DNA of 64,000 bases from contig NZ_CP137557.1 in NCBI RefSeq assembly GCF_019249655.2, positions 2,451,001 to 2,515,000 of the forward strand. The letters are read 5' to 3'. The notes under the pieces are model-generated. The model was given only the letters and a program-made list of their open reading frames with translations, ran no database searches and was not told the origin of the DNA. The position numbers and the translations under genes are program-made. The DNA comes from Segatella copri (GTDB taxonomy: Bacteria; Bacteroidota; Bacteroidia; Bacteroidales; Bacteroidaceae). Below are positions 54,307 through 63,072 of this stretch, piece after piece. Positions within the stretch are counted from its first letter, which is position 1. Every line of letters starts with the position of its first letter.

Positions 54307-55626
54307 TTACAGGCTATTATTGAGTGCCATTAAGGCAAGAACTGCCTCATTATATTCGTTGATGACCTCAGCCTGCTTCAACCGCATATCTATCGCCTCC
54401 TGCAAAGCACTGGTGTATTCCACATAACTGATTTCACCATTCTCATACTCCAGGGTGCTGAGACGTTCTATGTCCTTCGCCTTCGCCATATTCTCGCCGC
54501 TGTAATACTCCATGCGCTGGCTGGCATTCTGCAGGCGGTTATATCCCTGTTTGTAATCCCGTTCCTTTTCGCGCTGCTCCTGCTGCATCGCCATCTGCGC
54601 CATCTCGCGGTCTTTCTGTGCGGCCTTCACCTTCGCCTTGGTGGCTCCGAAGAAGATAGGAACGCCCACGGTTACCTCGAAACCGAAGAAATTGCCCTCG
54701 GTGAAGCGTTGGCGGTTGATGTGATAAGGGTCCCAGCTATCGATGAGGAGCTGCGAACGCAGGGCGAGCGAGAGCGATGGCGCATAGCCCGTCTTGGCAC
54801 ACTTCACTTCTTTGTCGAGTGCTGTGATGAGGTCTTTCTGATATTGCGCATCGGCAGTCTGCTGATAGTTGAAGGCTGCATTCACTGGCGAACGTTGCGA
54901 GATGAGAAGATTCCCATCAGGCACCACAGGCGTAGTGGTGTTGAGCAGAGCCATCAGGGCAGTCTGCAGATTCTCTGCCTCATTCTTCATCTTCGTCATC
55001 TCCAGGCGGTTGTCGTTCCTCATGCGGTCGGCAGAGAGGAACTCCAGCTGTCTCGCCTCGCCTGCCCTGTATCTCTTTCCGGCAACATCGCAATAGTGCT
55101 GGATGATGGAATCCTGCTGCTGCAGAATCTGAAGGCGATGGGTCTGATAGAGCATCGCATAGTAGGCACTGGCGATTTCGAGTCTGAGCTGCTGGGAGGT
55201 GACGTTCAACCGGCTTTTCTCTGCCTGGGTCTCTGCCTTCAACTGATTGCGACGGGCTGTATAGACCATAGGAAACTCGATGCTCTGCGAGAAGGTGAGT
55301 CCATTATCGGTATCACCGCTGGAAGCCGGGTTCTGCGAGAAGGCGATTTCCGTCTTGTCCAGATCCCATGCCGTTGCCTGCATCACCTGAGCCTTTTCTA
55401 TGGCTTTTCTGCCGGTCTGCAAGGCGATGTTCTGCTTATCAGCCAGTTCGAAACACTGCTGCAAGGTCATCTTCTGACCCGGAATACTTGCATCAAAGCG
55501 TGATGCATCCGAGGCAGAAAGATGTGCTTCTTCCTTCTTTACTGAAAGATGTGCATCCGTCGCCAAAGGCATCAGCAGCATCCAGGATGCAAGCCATATA
55601 TGATTCTTCTTAAAAAACTTCTTCAT
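54307..55626 (-). CDS. TolC-family outer membrane efflux protein (CzcC/CusC-like)
   Basis: A 439-residue outer-membrane channel of a tripartite metal efflux pump. The signal peptide M-K-K-F-F-K-K-N-H-I-W-L-A-S-W-M-L-L fixes the start at 55626; the frame is open to 55659, but that extension has no signal character. The mature part shows two OEP repeats with long helices (L-Q-Q-C-F-E-L-A-D-K-Q-N-I-A-L and V-T-V-G-V-P-I-F-F-G-A-T-K-A-K-V). It follows the RND pump gene by 51 bp and ends at a strong terminator. Confidence 0.88.
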   Translation of the reverse strand: MKKFFKKNHIWLASWMLLMPLATDAHLSVKKEEAHLSASDASRFDASIPGQKMTLQQCFELADKQNIALQTGRKAIEKAQVMQATAWDLDKTEIAFSQNPASSGDTDNGLTFSQSIEFPMVYTARRNQLKAETQAEKSRLNVTSQQLRLEIASAYYAMLYQTHRLQILQQQDSIIQHYCDVAGKRYRAGEARQLEFLSADRMRNDNRLEMTKMKNEAENLQTALMALLNTTTPVVPDGNLLISQRSPVNAAFNYQQTADAQYQKDLITALDKEVKCAKTGYAPSLSLALRSQLLIDSWDPYHINRQRFTEGNFFGFEVTVGVPIFFGATKAKVKAAQKDREMAQMAMQQEQREKERDYKQGYNRLQNASQRMEYYSGENMAKAKDIERLSTLEYENGEISYVEYTSALQEAIDMRLKQAEVINEYNEAVLALMALNNSL

Positions 55627-55677
55627 ATTATTCAATTCTAATGCTTGATATTCAAACAAGTTCAGTATCTGAAAATT

Positions 55678-58600
55678 CTAACGCTTGGTAAATGTCTTGT
55701 AGATGGCAGGGAGTACCAGCAGGGTGAGCAGGGTACTCGTGATGAGTCCGCCAATCACCACTGTGGCAAGTGGTCGCTGCACCTCGGCACCATCGCCCTG
55801 CGAGAGCGCCATCGGGAGGAATCCCATGGAAGCCACCAAAGCCGTCATCAGGACAGGACGCAGACGGAGCATGCAGCTATCGATGATGCGACGATGAATC
55901 ATCTCACCCGCATCAGTTCCCGCTACTAACGGCAACCGGAGCTGTTCCTTCTGCATCTGGTTCATCTGACCGATGAGCACGATTCCGTTGAGCACCGCCA
56001 CACCGAAGAGGGCGATGAAGCCCACACCTGCCGAAATACTGAAAGGCATTCCGCGGAGCCAAAGTGCCCACACACCGCCGATGGCAGCCAGAGGAATCGC
56101 CGAGAAGACGAAGAGCGACTCTTTTACATTCTTCACCGTGGCATAGAGCAGCAGCAGGATGATGACCAGCGCTATCGGAATCACCACCATCAGTCGGCGG
56201 CTGGCACTCTGCAGATTCTCAAACTCACCACCATAATTATAATAGTAGCCTTCAGGGAGTTTCAGCTTTTCGTCGAGAATCTCCTGGATATCCTCCACCG
56301 TGCTTTGCACATCACGCCCCTTCACATTGAAGCCCACGTAGATGCGTCGGGCACCATTCTCATGCGACACCTGTGCCGGAGCAGGCGAATAATCGATATC
56401 CGCTACTTGCGAAAGCGGAATATTCGTGCCATCCTTCAGCGGAATACTCAACAGTTCAAGCTGCTCTACATTGCGCTGCGAAGGATCCATGCGAAGCACG
56501 ATATCAAATTTCCTGTCGCCCTCGTAGACGGAACCAGCCACGGCACCGGCAAAGGTAGTCTCCAGAATACTGCTGATATCATCCACGCTGATGCCGTAAG
56601 CCGCCATCTTCTCGTGGTTGTATCTTACCTGGATTTGAGGCAAGCCGGCAACTTCTTCTACAAAGATGCCACTCACGCCCGGCACGCCTTCTATCATCTT
56701 CTTCACCTTTCCTGCCTGCTGGGTAAGCACATCGAGGTCGTCACCGAAAATCTTGATAGCCACATCCTGCTTGATACCCGTAAGCAACTCGTTGTTGCGC
56801 ATCTGGATAGGCTGGGAAATCTCTGCCTCCAGACCAGGAATGGCGCTGAGGGTTTCCTCCATCTTCTCCATCAGTTCGGGAGTCGTCTTGGCAGAGGTCC
56901 ATTCTGCCTTCGGTTTCAGGGCTATCATGATGTCGGCACGTTCCACAGGCATCGGGTCGGTAGGAATCTCGGCGCTTCCGATGCGGCTCACCACCTGCTT
57001 GATTTCAGGATATTCCTTCTTGAGCAGTTTTTCAGCCTTGCTGCAGCTCTCCACCATCTGCGAGAGCGACGTTCCCTGCGACATACTCATTTCCACAGCG
57101 AAATCGCCTTCTTCCAGACTCGGGATAAACTCGCCTCCCAGATACTTGAAGCCCACCACGCTGACGCAGAACAAAGCCACGGCTCCCGTGATGACATCCC
57201 TGTTACGGGCAAGCACCCAATCGAGGATAGGACGATACCAGCCCTGCAACTTCTCTATCATCTTATCAGAGAAAGTCTTCCTGCTGTGCACCTTACGGCT
57301 CAACAGGAGCGAACTTGCCATCGGCACATAGGTGAGCGACAGGATGAAGGCACCGAGGATGGCGAAGAACACGGTGAGCGCCATCGGACGGAACATCTTT
57401 CCCTCGATGCCCACCAGGGTCATCAGCGGAATGTATACAATCATGATGATGATTTCGCCGAAGGCTGCACTCTGGCGGATGCGGGAAGCCGAGAAGTGAA
57501 CCTCCTCGTCCATCTGCTTCTGGGTCAGGGCGAAAGGAACCGCATTTCCTTCCTTCTGGCATTGGGCAAGATAGGCCGCACGCACCTCGGGCTGCGAGAA
57601 ATGACCTGTATTAATATGTGTAACCACCGCCTCGACGATGATGACGGCGGAATCGACAATCATACCGAAGTCGATGGCTCCCAATGACATCAGATTGCCA
57701 TCGATGCCGAAGGTCTTCATCATGCCAAAGGCAAAGAGCATACTGAGCGGAATGACACTCGCCACCACCAGTCCTGCACGCCAGTTGCCCAGAAAGATGA
57801 CAAGCACGAAGATAACAATGAGTCCACCTTCGATGAGGTTGCGGGCGATGGTGCCCTCTACTCTATCCACCAGGTTGGTACGGTCGATAAACGGTTCGAT
57901 GACCACGCCTTCGGGCAGTGATTTCTGAATCTGACTGATTCGCTCCTTCACGTTTTTGATTACCTCCTGGAAGTTCTCGCCCTTGAGCATGATGGCGATA
58001 CCTGCCACCACCTCGCCTTCACCATTGCGGGTAACGGCACCGAAACGGGTGGCATGGCCCAACTGAACCTTTGCCACATCGCCCACCTTAACAGGTGTTC
58101 CATCCACCGTCTTCACCGTGATGTTGGCAACATCCTCCAAATTCTTCACCACACCGATGCCTCGGATATAATACTGATTGGAATTCTGCTCGATGTAGCT
58201 GCCACCCGTATTGGCATTGTTGCGCTGCAAGGCATCAAACACCTCGCTTACGGAAACCCCGCTGGCGTTCAGCTGGTCGGTATTGATAGCCACCTCATAC
58301 TGCTTGACATAACCGCCCCAACCGCTTACCTCGGCAACACCCGGGGTTCCGGAAAGCTGTTTACGCACAATCCAGTCCTGCATGGTTCTGAGCTGGGTGA
58401 GCGAGTATTTATGCTCGTATCCCTCCTTGGCACGAATGGTATAGTGGTAGATTTCGCCCAATCCGGTGGCGATAGGTCCCATCTCGGTTTCTGTATTCTT
58501 AGGCAGTTCTTTCTCCAACTGTTCCACCACCTGACTCACCTGCGAACGTGCCCAATAGATATCGGCGGCATCGTCGAAGACAAGCGTAATAACCGAGAGT

Positions 58601-58866
58601 CCGCTTCTTGAAATGCTTCGGCGTTCCTGGATGCGGGAGATATTGGCAAGTGCCATCTCTACAGGAGTGGTTACGTATTGCTCCACCTCCTGGGCTCCCA
58701 GCGAAGGAGCCTGCGTGATGACCTGCACCTGATTATCGGTAATATCTGGAGTGGAATCGAATGGAAGATGCACCAGCGACCATACACCCCATATCGCCAG
58801 GGCTATAGAAAGTACTCCAATCACCAGTTTATGGCGAATGGAATAAGTAATAAGTTTCTGAAACAT
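55678..58866 (-). CDS. Heavy-metal efflux RND pump (CzcA/CusA family)
   Basis: A 1062-residue inner-membrane proton-driven pump. The N-terminus F-D-S-T-P-D-I-T-D-N-Q-V-Q-V is diagnostic of metal-exporting RND proteins. In helix 4 it reads A-I-D-F-G-M-I-V-D-S-A-V-I-I-V-E: the D-F-G-x3-D form fits the Co/Zn/Cd subgroup better than the Cu/Ag subgroup, with Ser where Gly is usual. Length is typical. It lies between its membrane-fusion and outer-membrane partners. The metal is inferred, not shown. Confidence 0.93.
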   Translation of the reverse strand: MFQKLITYSIRHKLVIGVLSIALAIWGVWSLVHLPFDSTPDITDNQVQVITQAPSLGAQEVEQYVTTPVEMALANISRIQERRSISRSGLSVITLVFDDAADIYWARSQVSQVVEQLEKELPKNTETEMGPIATGLGEIYHYTIRAKEGYEHKYSLTQLRTMQDWIVRKQLSGTPGVAEVSGWGGYVKQYEVAINTDQLNASGVSVSEVFDALQRNNANTGGSYIEQNSNQYYIRGIGVVKNLEDVANITVKTVDGTPVKVGDVAKVQLGHATRFGAVTRNGEGEVVAGIAIMLKGENFQEVIKNVKERISQIQKSLPEGVVIEPFIDRTNLVDRVEGTIARNLIEGGLIVIFVLVIFLGNWRAGLVVASVIPLSMLFAFGMMKTFGIDGNLMSLGAIDFGMIVDSAVIIVEAVVTHINTGHFSQPEVRAAYLAQCQKEGNAVPFALTQKQMDEEVHFSASRIRQSAAFGEIIIMIVYIPLMTLVGIEGKMFRPMALTVFFAILGAFILSLTYVPMASSLLLSRKVHSRKTFSDKMIEKLQGWYRPILDWVLARNRDVITGAVALFCVSVVGFKYLGGEFIPSLEEGDFAVEMSMSQGTSLSQMVESCSKAEKLLKKEYPEIKQVVSRIGSAEIPTDPMPVERADIMIALKPKAEWTSAKTTPELMEKMEETLSAIPGLEAEISQPIQMRNNELLTGIKQDVAIKIFGDDLDVLTQQAGKVKKMIEGVPGVSGIFVEEVAGLPQIQVRYNHEKMAAYGISVDDISSILETTFAGAVAGSVYEGDRKFDIVLRMDPSQRNVEQLELLSIPLKDGTNIPLSQVADIDYSPAPAQVSHENGARRIYVGFNVKGRDVQSTVEDIQEILDEKLKLPEGYYYNYGGEFENLQSASRRLMVVIPIALVIILLLLYATVKNVKESLFVFSAIPLAAIGGVWALWLRGMPFSISAGVGFIALFGVAVLNGIVLIGQMNQMQKEQLRLPLVAGTDAGEMIHRRIIDSCMLRLRPVLMTALVASMGFLPMALSQGDGAEVQRPLATVVIGGLITSTLLTLLVLPAIYKTFTKR

Positions 58867-58879
58867 AAGCTACCCTTTC

Positions 58880-60124
58880 TTAATGCGCATGCTCACCATG
58901 TTCGCCTGTAAGCGAAGCCAGATAATAAGCATTCTCGGTTACTATTTTCTTGCCGGCAGCCCCATCCTTGCCTTTGAGTAGATGGTCGCATAGCTTCACC
59001 TCTGTATATTTACCATCCGAAGCACCTGTGGTTACCTCGTGGCGGGAGAAGCTGTAGTTACCCTTGCTGGGAGCTCCATTGAGAGCGAAGACATACTGCT
59101 TTCCATCGCTGCTCACGATAGCCTGGGATGGCAAAGCGAGGCACTGCTGGCTGCCTGTAGCTATCTTTCCGCTTACATACATACCTGCGAAAAGCTTTCC
59201 GCCATGGGTGTTGCCAGATGAAGAATGCAGATAACTCTTCACACTTGCAGCATCCAATTTTACGTGAACAGCAACGGCTTTCGTGTTATCGTTAAAGTAT
59301 TGGTTCATGCCATAAACGGTTCCTGAAAGTTTTACGCCAGGCTGATTGGTCAGGTTCAGGGTCACACGATTGCCCACCTTGATCTTCGCCAAATCCTTCT
59401 CGAAGACGTTGAGGTCGCATTCCACCGCCTGGGTGTTTCTAATCTTCATCAGAGGAGTCTGCATATCAGCATAACTGCCCAAACTGGCAGTCATCTCGCT
59501 CACGATGCCGGAGATAGGTGCACGCAGCGGGAATGCTGTGGTAAACTTGCCTTTGGCTACAGCGGCAGTAGAAATGCCCATCTGTGCCAACTGGCGACCG
59601 ATGCCCAACATGTTGGCATGAGCCACATGGTAATCTTTCTGAGCCTGCTGCAGGGTGCGCTTGATGCCGGCTCCATTATGAGCAAGCAGCTTCTGACGCT
59701 CCATATCAATTCGGGCAAGTTCACACTCCTTGGCAGCCGAATAGTACTCACGCTGCAGACTCACCACATCGGTATTCTCAACAGTGGCAACCACCTGACC
59801 CTTGTGTACAAACTGTCCTTCCTTTACGGAAATGCTTTTCACGATGCCTCCCATGAGCGAAGCCACATCGCCCATTGCCTGTGCACGCAGCACGAGCGAA
59901 CCCTTCGCATCAATGGTAGCATCCATCGCGCGCTCCACAGCCTCACCCATCTTCAAATCTACGGTGCTGACCTGCTTGGCTGTCAACGGAATATGATCAA
60001 AATCTACTTCTTCGTGCTCATGTTCCTCGTGTGCATGAGCCTCTGAACCGGTCTGTTTCGCAAAGAAAGCGAAGCCAGCCCAGGCAATCGCCGTAACGGC
60101 GACTATTAAAATAATTCTTTTCAT
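58880..60124 (-). CDS. Membrane fusion protein of metal efflux pump (CzcB/CusB-like), His-rich ends
   Basis: A 414-residue periplasmic adaptor. An N-terminal membrane anchor (about 1-22) is followed by a His/Glu-rich stretch (H-A-H-E-E-H-E-H-E-E) that should bind metal. The barrel-sandwich domain contains G-G-I-V-K-S-I-S-V-K-E-G-Q-F-V-H-K-G-Q-V-V-A and L-R-A-P-I-S-G-I-V-S-E. The very end is again His-rich (G-E-H-G-E-H-A-H). It is 13 bp upstream of the RND gene. A promoter and two palindromes precede it. Confidence 0.92.
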   Translation of the reverse strand: MKRIILIVAVTAIAWAGFAFFAKQTGSEAHAHEEHEHEEVDFDHIPLTAKQVSTVDLKMGEAVERAMDATIDAKGSLVLRAQAMGDVASLMGGIVKSISVKEGQFVHKGQVVATVENTDVVSLQREYYSAAKECELARIDMERQKLLAHNGAGIKRTLQQAQKDYHVAHANMLGIGRQLAQMGISTAAVAKGKFTTAFPLRAPISGIVSEMTASLGSYADMQTPLMKIRNTQAVECDLNVFEKDLAKIKVGNRVTLNLTNQPGVKLSGTVYGMNQYFNDNTKAVAVHVKLDAASVKSYLHSSSGNTHGGKLFAGMYVSGKIATGSQQCLALPSQAIVSSDGKQYVFALNGAPSKGNYSFSRHEVTTGASDGKYTEVKLCDHLLKGKDGAAGKKIVTENAYYLASLTGEHGEHAH

Positions 60125-60197
60125 GTTTGTTTTTTCCTTCTATTTTATAATTCTACACTACAATTTCACACAACGGATCTTATCATGAATCCGCTGG

Positions 60198-60205
60198 CAA
60201 AAGTA
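60198..60205 (-). promoter_or_regulatory. Putative -7 box of the efflux promoter
   Basis: CAAAAGTA on the plus strand is TACTTTTG on the minus strand, about 75 bp before the CzcB-like ATG. Its -33 region is occupied by the palindrome at 60218-60232. Confidence 0.55.
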
Positions 60206-60217
60206 CACAAAAATCCT

Positions 60218-60269
60218 TGCAACTCAGTTGCATTCGAATCTTCAAACCGATTTTTGCAACCAAGTGGCA
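60218..60269. promoter_or_regulatory. Two Fur-like palindromic operators upstream of the efflux genes
   Basis: Site 1, TGCAACT C AGTTGCA (60218-60232), is a perfect 7-1-7 palindrome. Site 2, TGCAACC A AGTGGCA (60255-60269), matches it at 12 of 15 positions. Starts are 37 bp apart. TTGCAA-type half-sites resemble those of Fur-family metal regulators such as Nur. Site 1 covers the -33 region of the promoter. No regulator gene is in the window. Confidence 0.55.
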
Positions 60270-60282
60270 AACTTGAATAAAA

Positions 60283-60705
60283 TCATAAAATAGAAGGAGG
60301 TCCCCGCCTGCTATAGCCAGCCGACAGTTCCTCTGCAAGAGGAGAAGCTGCCACATGCTGCCATCTCACAGAAATGAGTGAGCGACGAGGGAGGATTAAA
60401 AGAGAAGAACAAGACAGGACTACAAACTGATGGCTCTCATCTACCAGCAACTTGCGGATGCCCTTCACTACCTTGGCATTGGTGACAAAGTGGTGCATCT
60501 GATGCACACGGCAGTTGCCACGGTCGGTATTCGAATCCTGGTCATGATGCCCAGTATGCTCATCGTTGATGTTGCCATCTTCCTGGCATTCTTCCTGAAC
60601 CATACAGATACGGTCCATGTGGTGATGATGGCTCACCACCGTGGATAGCAACACCGTGATGGTGGCAATCCAAAGACTGAATATGTATAAGGTTCTCTTG
60701 TTCAT
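60283..60705 (-). CDS. Small His/Cys-rich exported protein (DUF6769-like) beside the metal efflux genes
   Basis: About 140 residues. The N-terminus (M-N-K-R-T-L-Y-I-F-S-L-W-I-A) is a signal or membrane anchor, followed by S-H-H-H-H-M-D-R-I-C-M-V-Q-E-E-C and later E-H-T-G-H-H-D and H-Q-M-H-H-F clusters, which look metal-binding. Small proteins of this kind (I recall the name DUF6769) often precede cusCBA/czcCBA genes in Bacteroidales. An upstream frame runs to 60756, but the promoter -7 box (60714-60721) lies just 8 bp before the ATG at 60705, so the shorter form with an almost absent leader is chosen. Function is unknown; a periplasmic metal sensor or chaperone is a guess. Confidence 0.65.
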   Translation of the reverse strand: MNKRTLYIFSLWIATITVLLSTVVSHHHHMDRICMVQEECQEDGNINDEHTGHHDQDSNTDRGNCRVHQMHHFVTNAKVVKGIRKLLVDESHQFVVLSCSSLLILPRRSLISVRWQHVAASPLAEELSAGYSRRGPPSIL

Positions 60706-60713
60706 TCCGCCTG

Positions 60714-60745
60714 CAAAGTTACGAGTTTTACGGCGAAAATCCAAA
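60714..60745 (-). promoter_or_regulatory. Promoter of the His-rich protein gene, near-leaderless
   Basis: On the minus strand TTTG (60745-60742), a 20-bp spacer, and TAACTTTG (60721-60714). The predicted transcription start falls at or next to the ATG at 60705. Confidence 0.75.
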
Positions 60746-60837
60746 GAAATCATCAAAAAACGCGATATAATTTCTTAAAAAAGATAAAAGGTAGTACCCA
60801 AAAGCACGAAGACGAACGTTATTACTTTAAATTTTCG

Positions 60838-60845
60838 TAACTTTG
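60838..60845 (+). promoter_or_regulatory. Putative -7 box of the DsbD-like gene
   Basis: TAACTTTG, 24 bp before the ATG. A -33 box is not obvious. Confidence 0.55.
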
Positions 60846-60868
60846 CATCAAAATTACATTATGATAAC

Positions 60869-62944
60869 ATGAAAAAAGTATTATTAATTTTCCAACTACT
60901 CCTGGCAGTAGTATTGGCCAACGCTCAAATGCTAAACCCCGTGAAGGTGACCAGCACTTTGAAGACCAACGGGTCAGCGGAGGCAGAAATCGTATTTAGT
61001 TGTAAGATTCATCCAGGATGGCATGTCTATTCTACTGGCCTTGGTGCAGATGGTCCTATCTCCGCCAGTTTCAACGTCAACAAGATGGAAGGTGCTGAAC
61101 CGGTTGGCAAGTTAAAGGCAAAGGGAAAAGAGATTTCCACCTTCGACCCGCTCTTCGAGATGAAGTTGCGCTACTTCGAAGGAAGTGCTACCTTCGTGCA
61201 GAAGATTAAGTTCACCAAGCCAACGTATGTCATTGATGCTTACTTGGAATATGGTGCCTGCAGCGAGCAGAACTGTCTGCCACCAAGCGAGGCTAGCATC
61301 AAGAAGAGCGGCACTTCTCCTGCCGTAGATGGCAAGGAGGCTGCAAAGGACAATGCTGCAGACGTCAACAAGGTTGACGCAGCAGCACTGGCTAAGGCAC
61401 AGGCCGACTCCCTGGCAAATCTTGCCAATGCAGAGAAAGTGGACAGCACAGCCAGCATCGACCCTGCCTTCTCGGTAGAAGCCAACAGCGATGACGCCAA
61501 GGCATGGTGGAAACCTGTGGTGAAGGAGTTGCAGGCATTCGGCGGCAACAACGACATCGCAAGCCATGGCATCCTATATATCTTCATCATCGGATTCGTG
61601 GGCGGTTTGCTCGCCCTCGTGATGCCTTGCATCTGGCCTATCATCCCAATGACCGTAAGCTTCTTCCTGAAACGTGCCAAGAACGACAAGAAGAAGGGTA
61701 TCCGTGATGCTATTACCTACGGATTGAGCATCGTGATCATCTATCTGGTTCTCGGTCTTGCCGTTACAGCCATTGCCGGTCCAAGCACCCTGAATGCCTT
61801 GAGTACAAGTGCTGTATTCAACATCATTCTCTTCCTGCTCCTGGCTATATTTGCATTCTCCTTCTTCGGATGGTTCGAAATCAAGTTGCCAGACAGTTGG
61901 GGAAATGCCGTAGACAGCAAGGCTTCCAGCACCACAGGTCTGATTTCCATCTTCCTGATGGCATTCACCCTCGTACTGGTCAGCTTCTCCTGCACCGCTC
62001 CTATCATCGGATTGCTGCTGGTTCAGACGGTAACATCCGGCGACTGGCTCGCTCCTACCGTGGGCATGTTTGGTTTCGCCCTGGCTCTCGCCCTTCCATT
62101 TACCCTCTTCGCCCTCTTCCCATCCTGGTTGAAGTCGGCTCCAAAGTCAGGTTCATGGATGGAGACCATCAAGATAGTGCTTGGTTTCATTGAGCTCGCC
62201 TTCTCTTTGAAGTTCCTGAGCGTTGCCGACCTGGCTTACGGCTGGCACATCATGGACCGCGAGGTGTTCCTCTCACTCTGGATTGTCATCTTCGGTCTCT
62301 TGGGTCTCTATCTCATCGGTAAGCTCAAGTTCCAGGTAGACGCCATCGGTGGTGACATCAACAAGCCAATGCCAGTGGCTTGCATCATGCTGGGTCTCTG
62401 CTCTCTGGCATTCTCTGTATATATGATTCCAGGTCTCTGGGGTGCACCATGCAAGGCTGTCAGCGCTTTCGCTCCACCAATCAACACCCAGGATTTCAAC
62501 CTCAACAACAAGACCGTGGAATCTGAGTACAAGGACTACGAGACGGGTATGGCCGCAGCCAAGGCAGCAGGCAAGCCTGTGCTCATCGACTTCACCGGTT
62601 TCGGTTGCGTGAACTGCCGCAAGATGGAGGCTTCCGTATGGACAGACCCATCTGTGGCTGACAAACTGACAAAGGACTACGTGCTCATTTCACTCTATGT
62701 AGACGACAAGACTCCATTGCCACAGCCAATGGAAGTAGAGTTTAACGGCGAGAAGCGCACCCTTCGCACCATCGGTGACAAGTGGAGCTACTTGCAGGCA
62801 AGCAAGTTTGGCGCCAATGCCCAGCCTTTCTACGTAGCTGTAGACAACGAGGGAAACCCTCTTACCGGTTCGTTCGGCTTCAAGGAAGACGTAAGTGCTT
62901 ACCTCGATTTCCTGAACAAGGGTTTGGATCAGTATCGTAAATAA
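60869..62944 (+). CDS. dsbD: DsbD-like thiol:disulfide interchange protein
   Basis: A 691-residue membrane protein that passes electrons from cytoplasmic thioredoxin to the periplasm. The signal peptide ends A-N-A before Gln20. The periplasmic alpha-like domain (about 20-130) has C-S-E-Q-N-C-L-P-P. An Ala/Lys/Asp-rich linker follows. The central eight-helix domain has its redox Cys in V-M-P-C-I-W-P and S-F-S-C-T-A-P. The C-terminal thioredoxin domain has C-V-N-C-R-K-M-E. All three Cys pairs are intact. It is divergent from the metal-efflux genes; periplasmic thiol reduction may help metal tolerance, but that link is inferred. Confidence 0.92.
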   Translation: MKKVLLIFQLLLAVVLANAQMLNPVKVTSTLKTNGSAEAEIVFSCKIHPGWHVYSTGLGADGPISASFNVNKMEGAEPVGKLKAKGKEISTFDPLFEMKLRYFEGSATFVQKIKFTKPTYVIDAYLEYGACSEQNCLPPSEASIKKSGTSPAVDGKEAAKDNAADVNKVDAAALAKAQADSLANLANAEKVDSTASIDPAFSVEANSDDAKAWWKPVVKELQAFGGNNDIASHGILYIFIIGFVGGLLALVMPCIWPIIPMTVSFFLKRAKNDKKKGIRDAITYGLSIVIIYLVLGLAVTAIAGPSTLNALSTSAVFNIILFLLLAIFAFSFFGWFEIKLPDSWGNAVDSKASSTTGLISIFLMAFTLVLVSFSCTAPIIGLLLVQTVTSGDWLAPTVGMFGFALALALPFTLFALFPSWLKSAPKSGSWMETIKIVLGFIELAFSLKFLSVADLAYGWHIMDREVFLSLWIVIFGLLGLYLIGKLKFQVDAIGGDINKPMPVACIMLGLCSLAFSVYMIPGLWGAPCKAVSAFAPPINTQDFNLNNKTVESEYKDYETGMAAAKAAGKPVLIDFTGFGCVNCRKMEASVWTDPSVADKLTKDYVLISLYVDDKTPLPQPMEVEFNGEKRTLRTIGDKWSYLQASKFGANAQPFYVAVDNEGNPLTGSFGFKEDVSAYLDFLNKGLDQYRK

Positions 62945-62963
62945 TATTAAAACAAACATATCG

Positions 62964-63010
62964 GAAGCGAGGATGGCATATTATTTGCTACCTCGCTTTC
63001 GTCATTTTTA
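62964..63010 (+). terminator. Terminator after dsbD
   Basis: AAGCGAGG (62965-62972) pairs with CCTCGCTT (62991-62998). TCGTCATTTTTA follows. Confidence 0.75.
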
Positions 63011-63072
63011 TCAGAAATTGACATGCATTGAAAATATCAACTGCAGTAAAAATATCAACAAATAATATAAGT

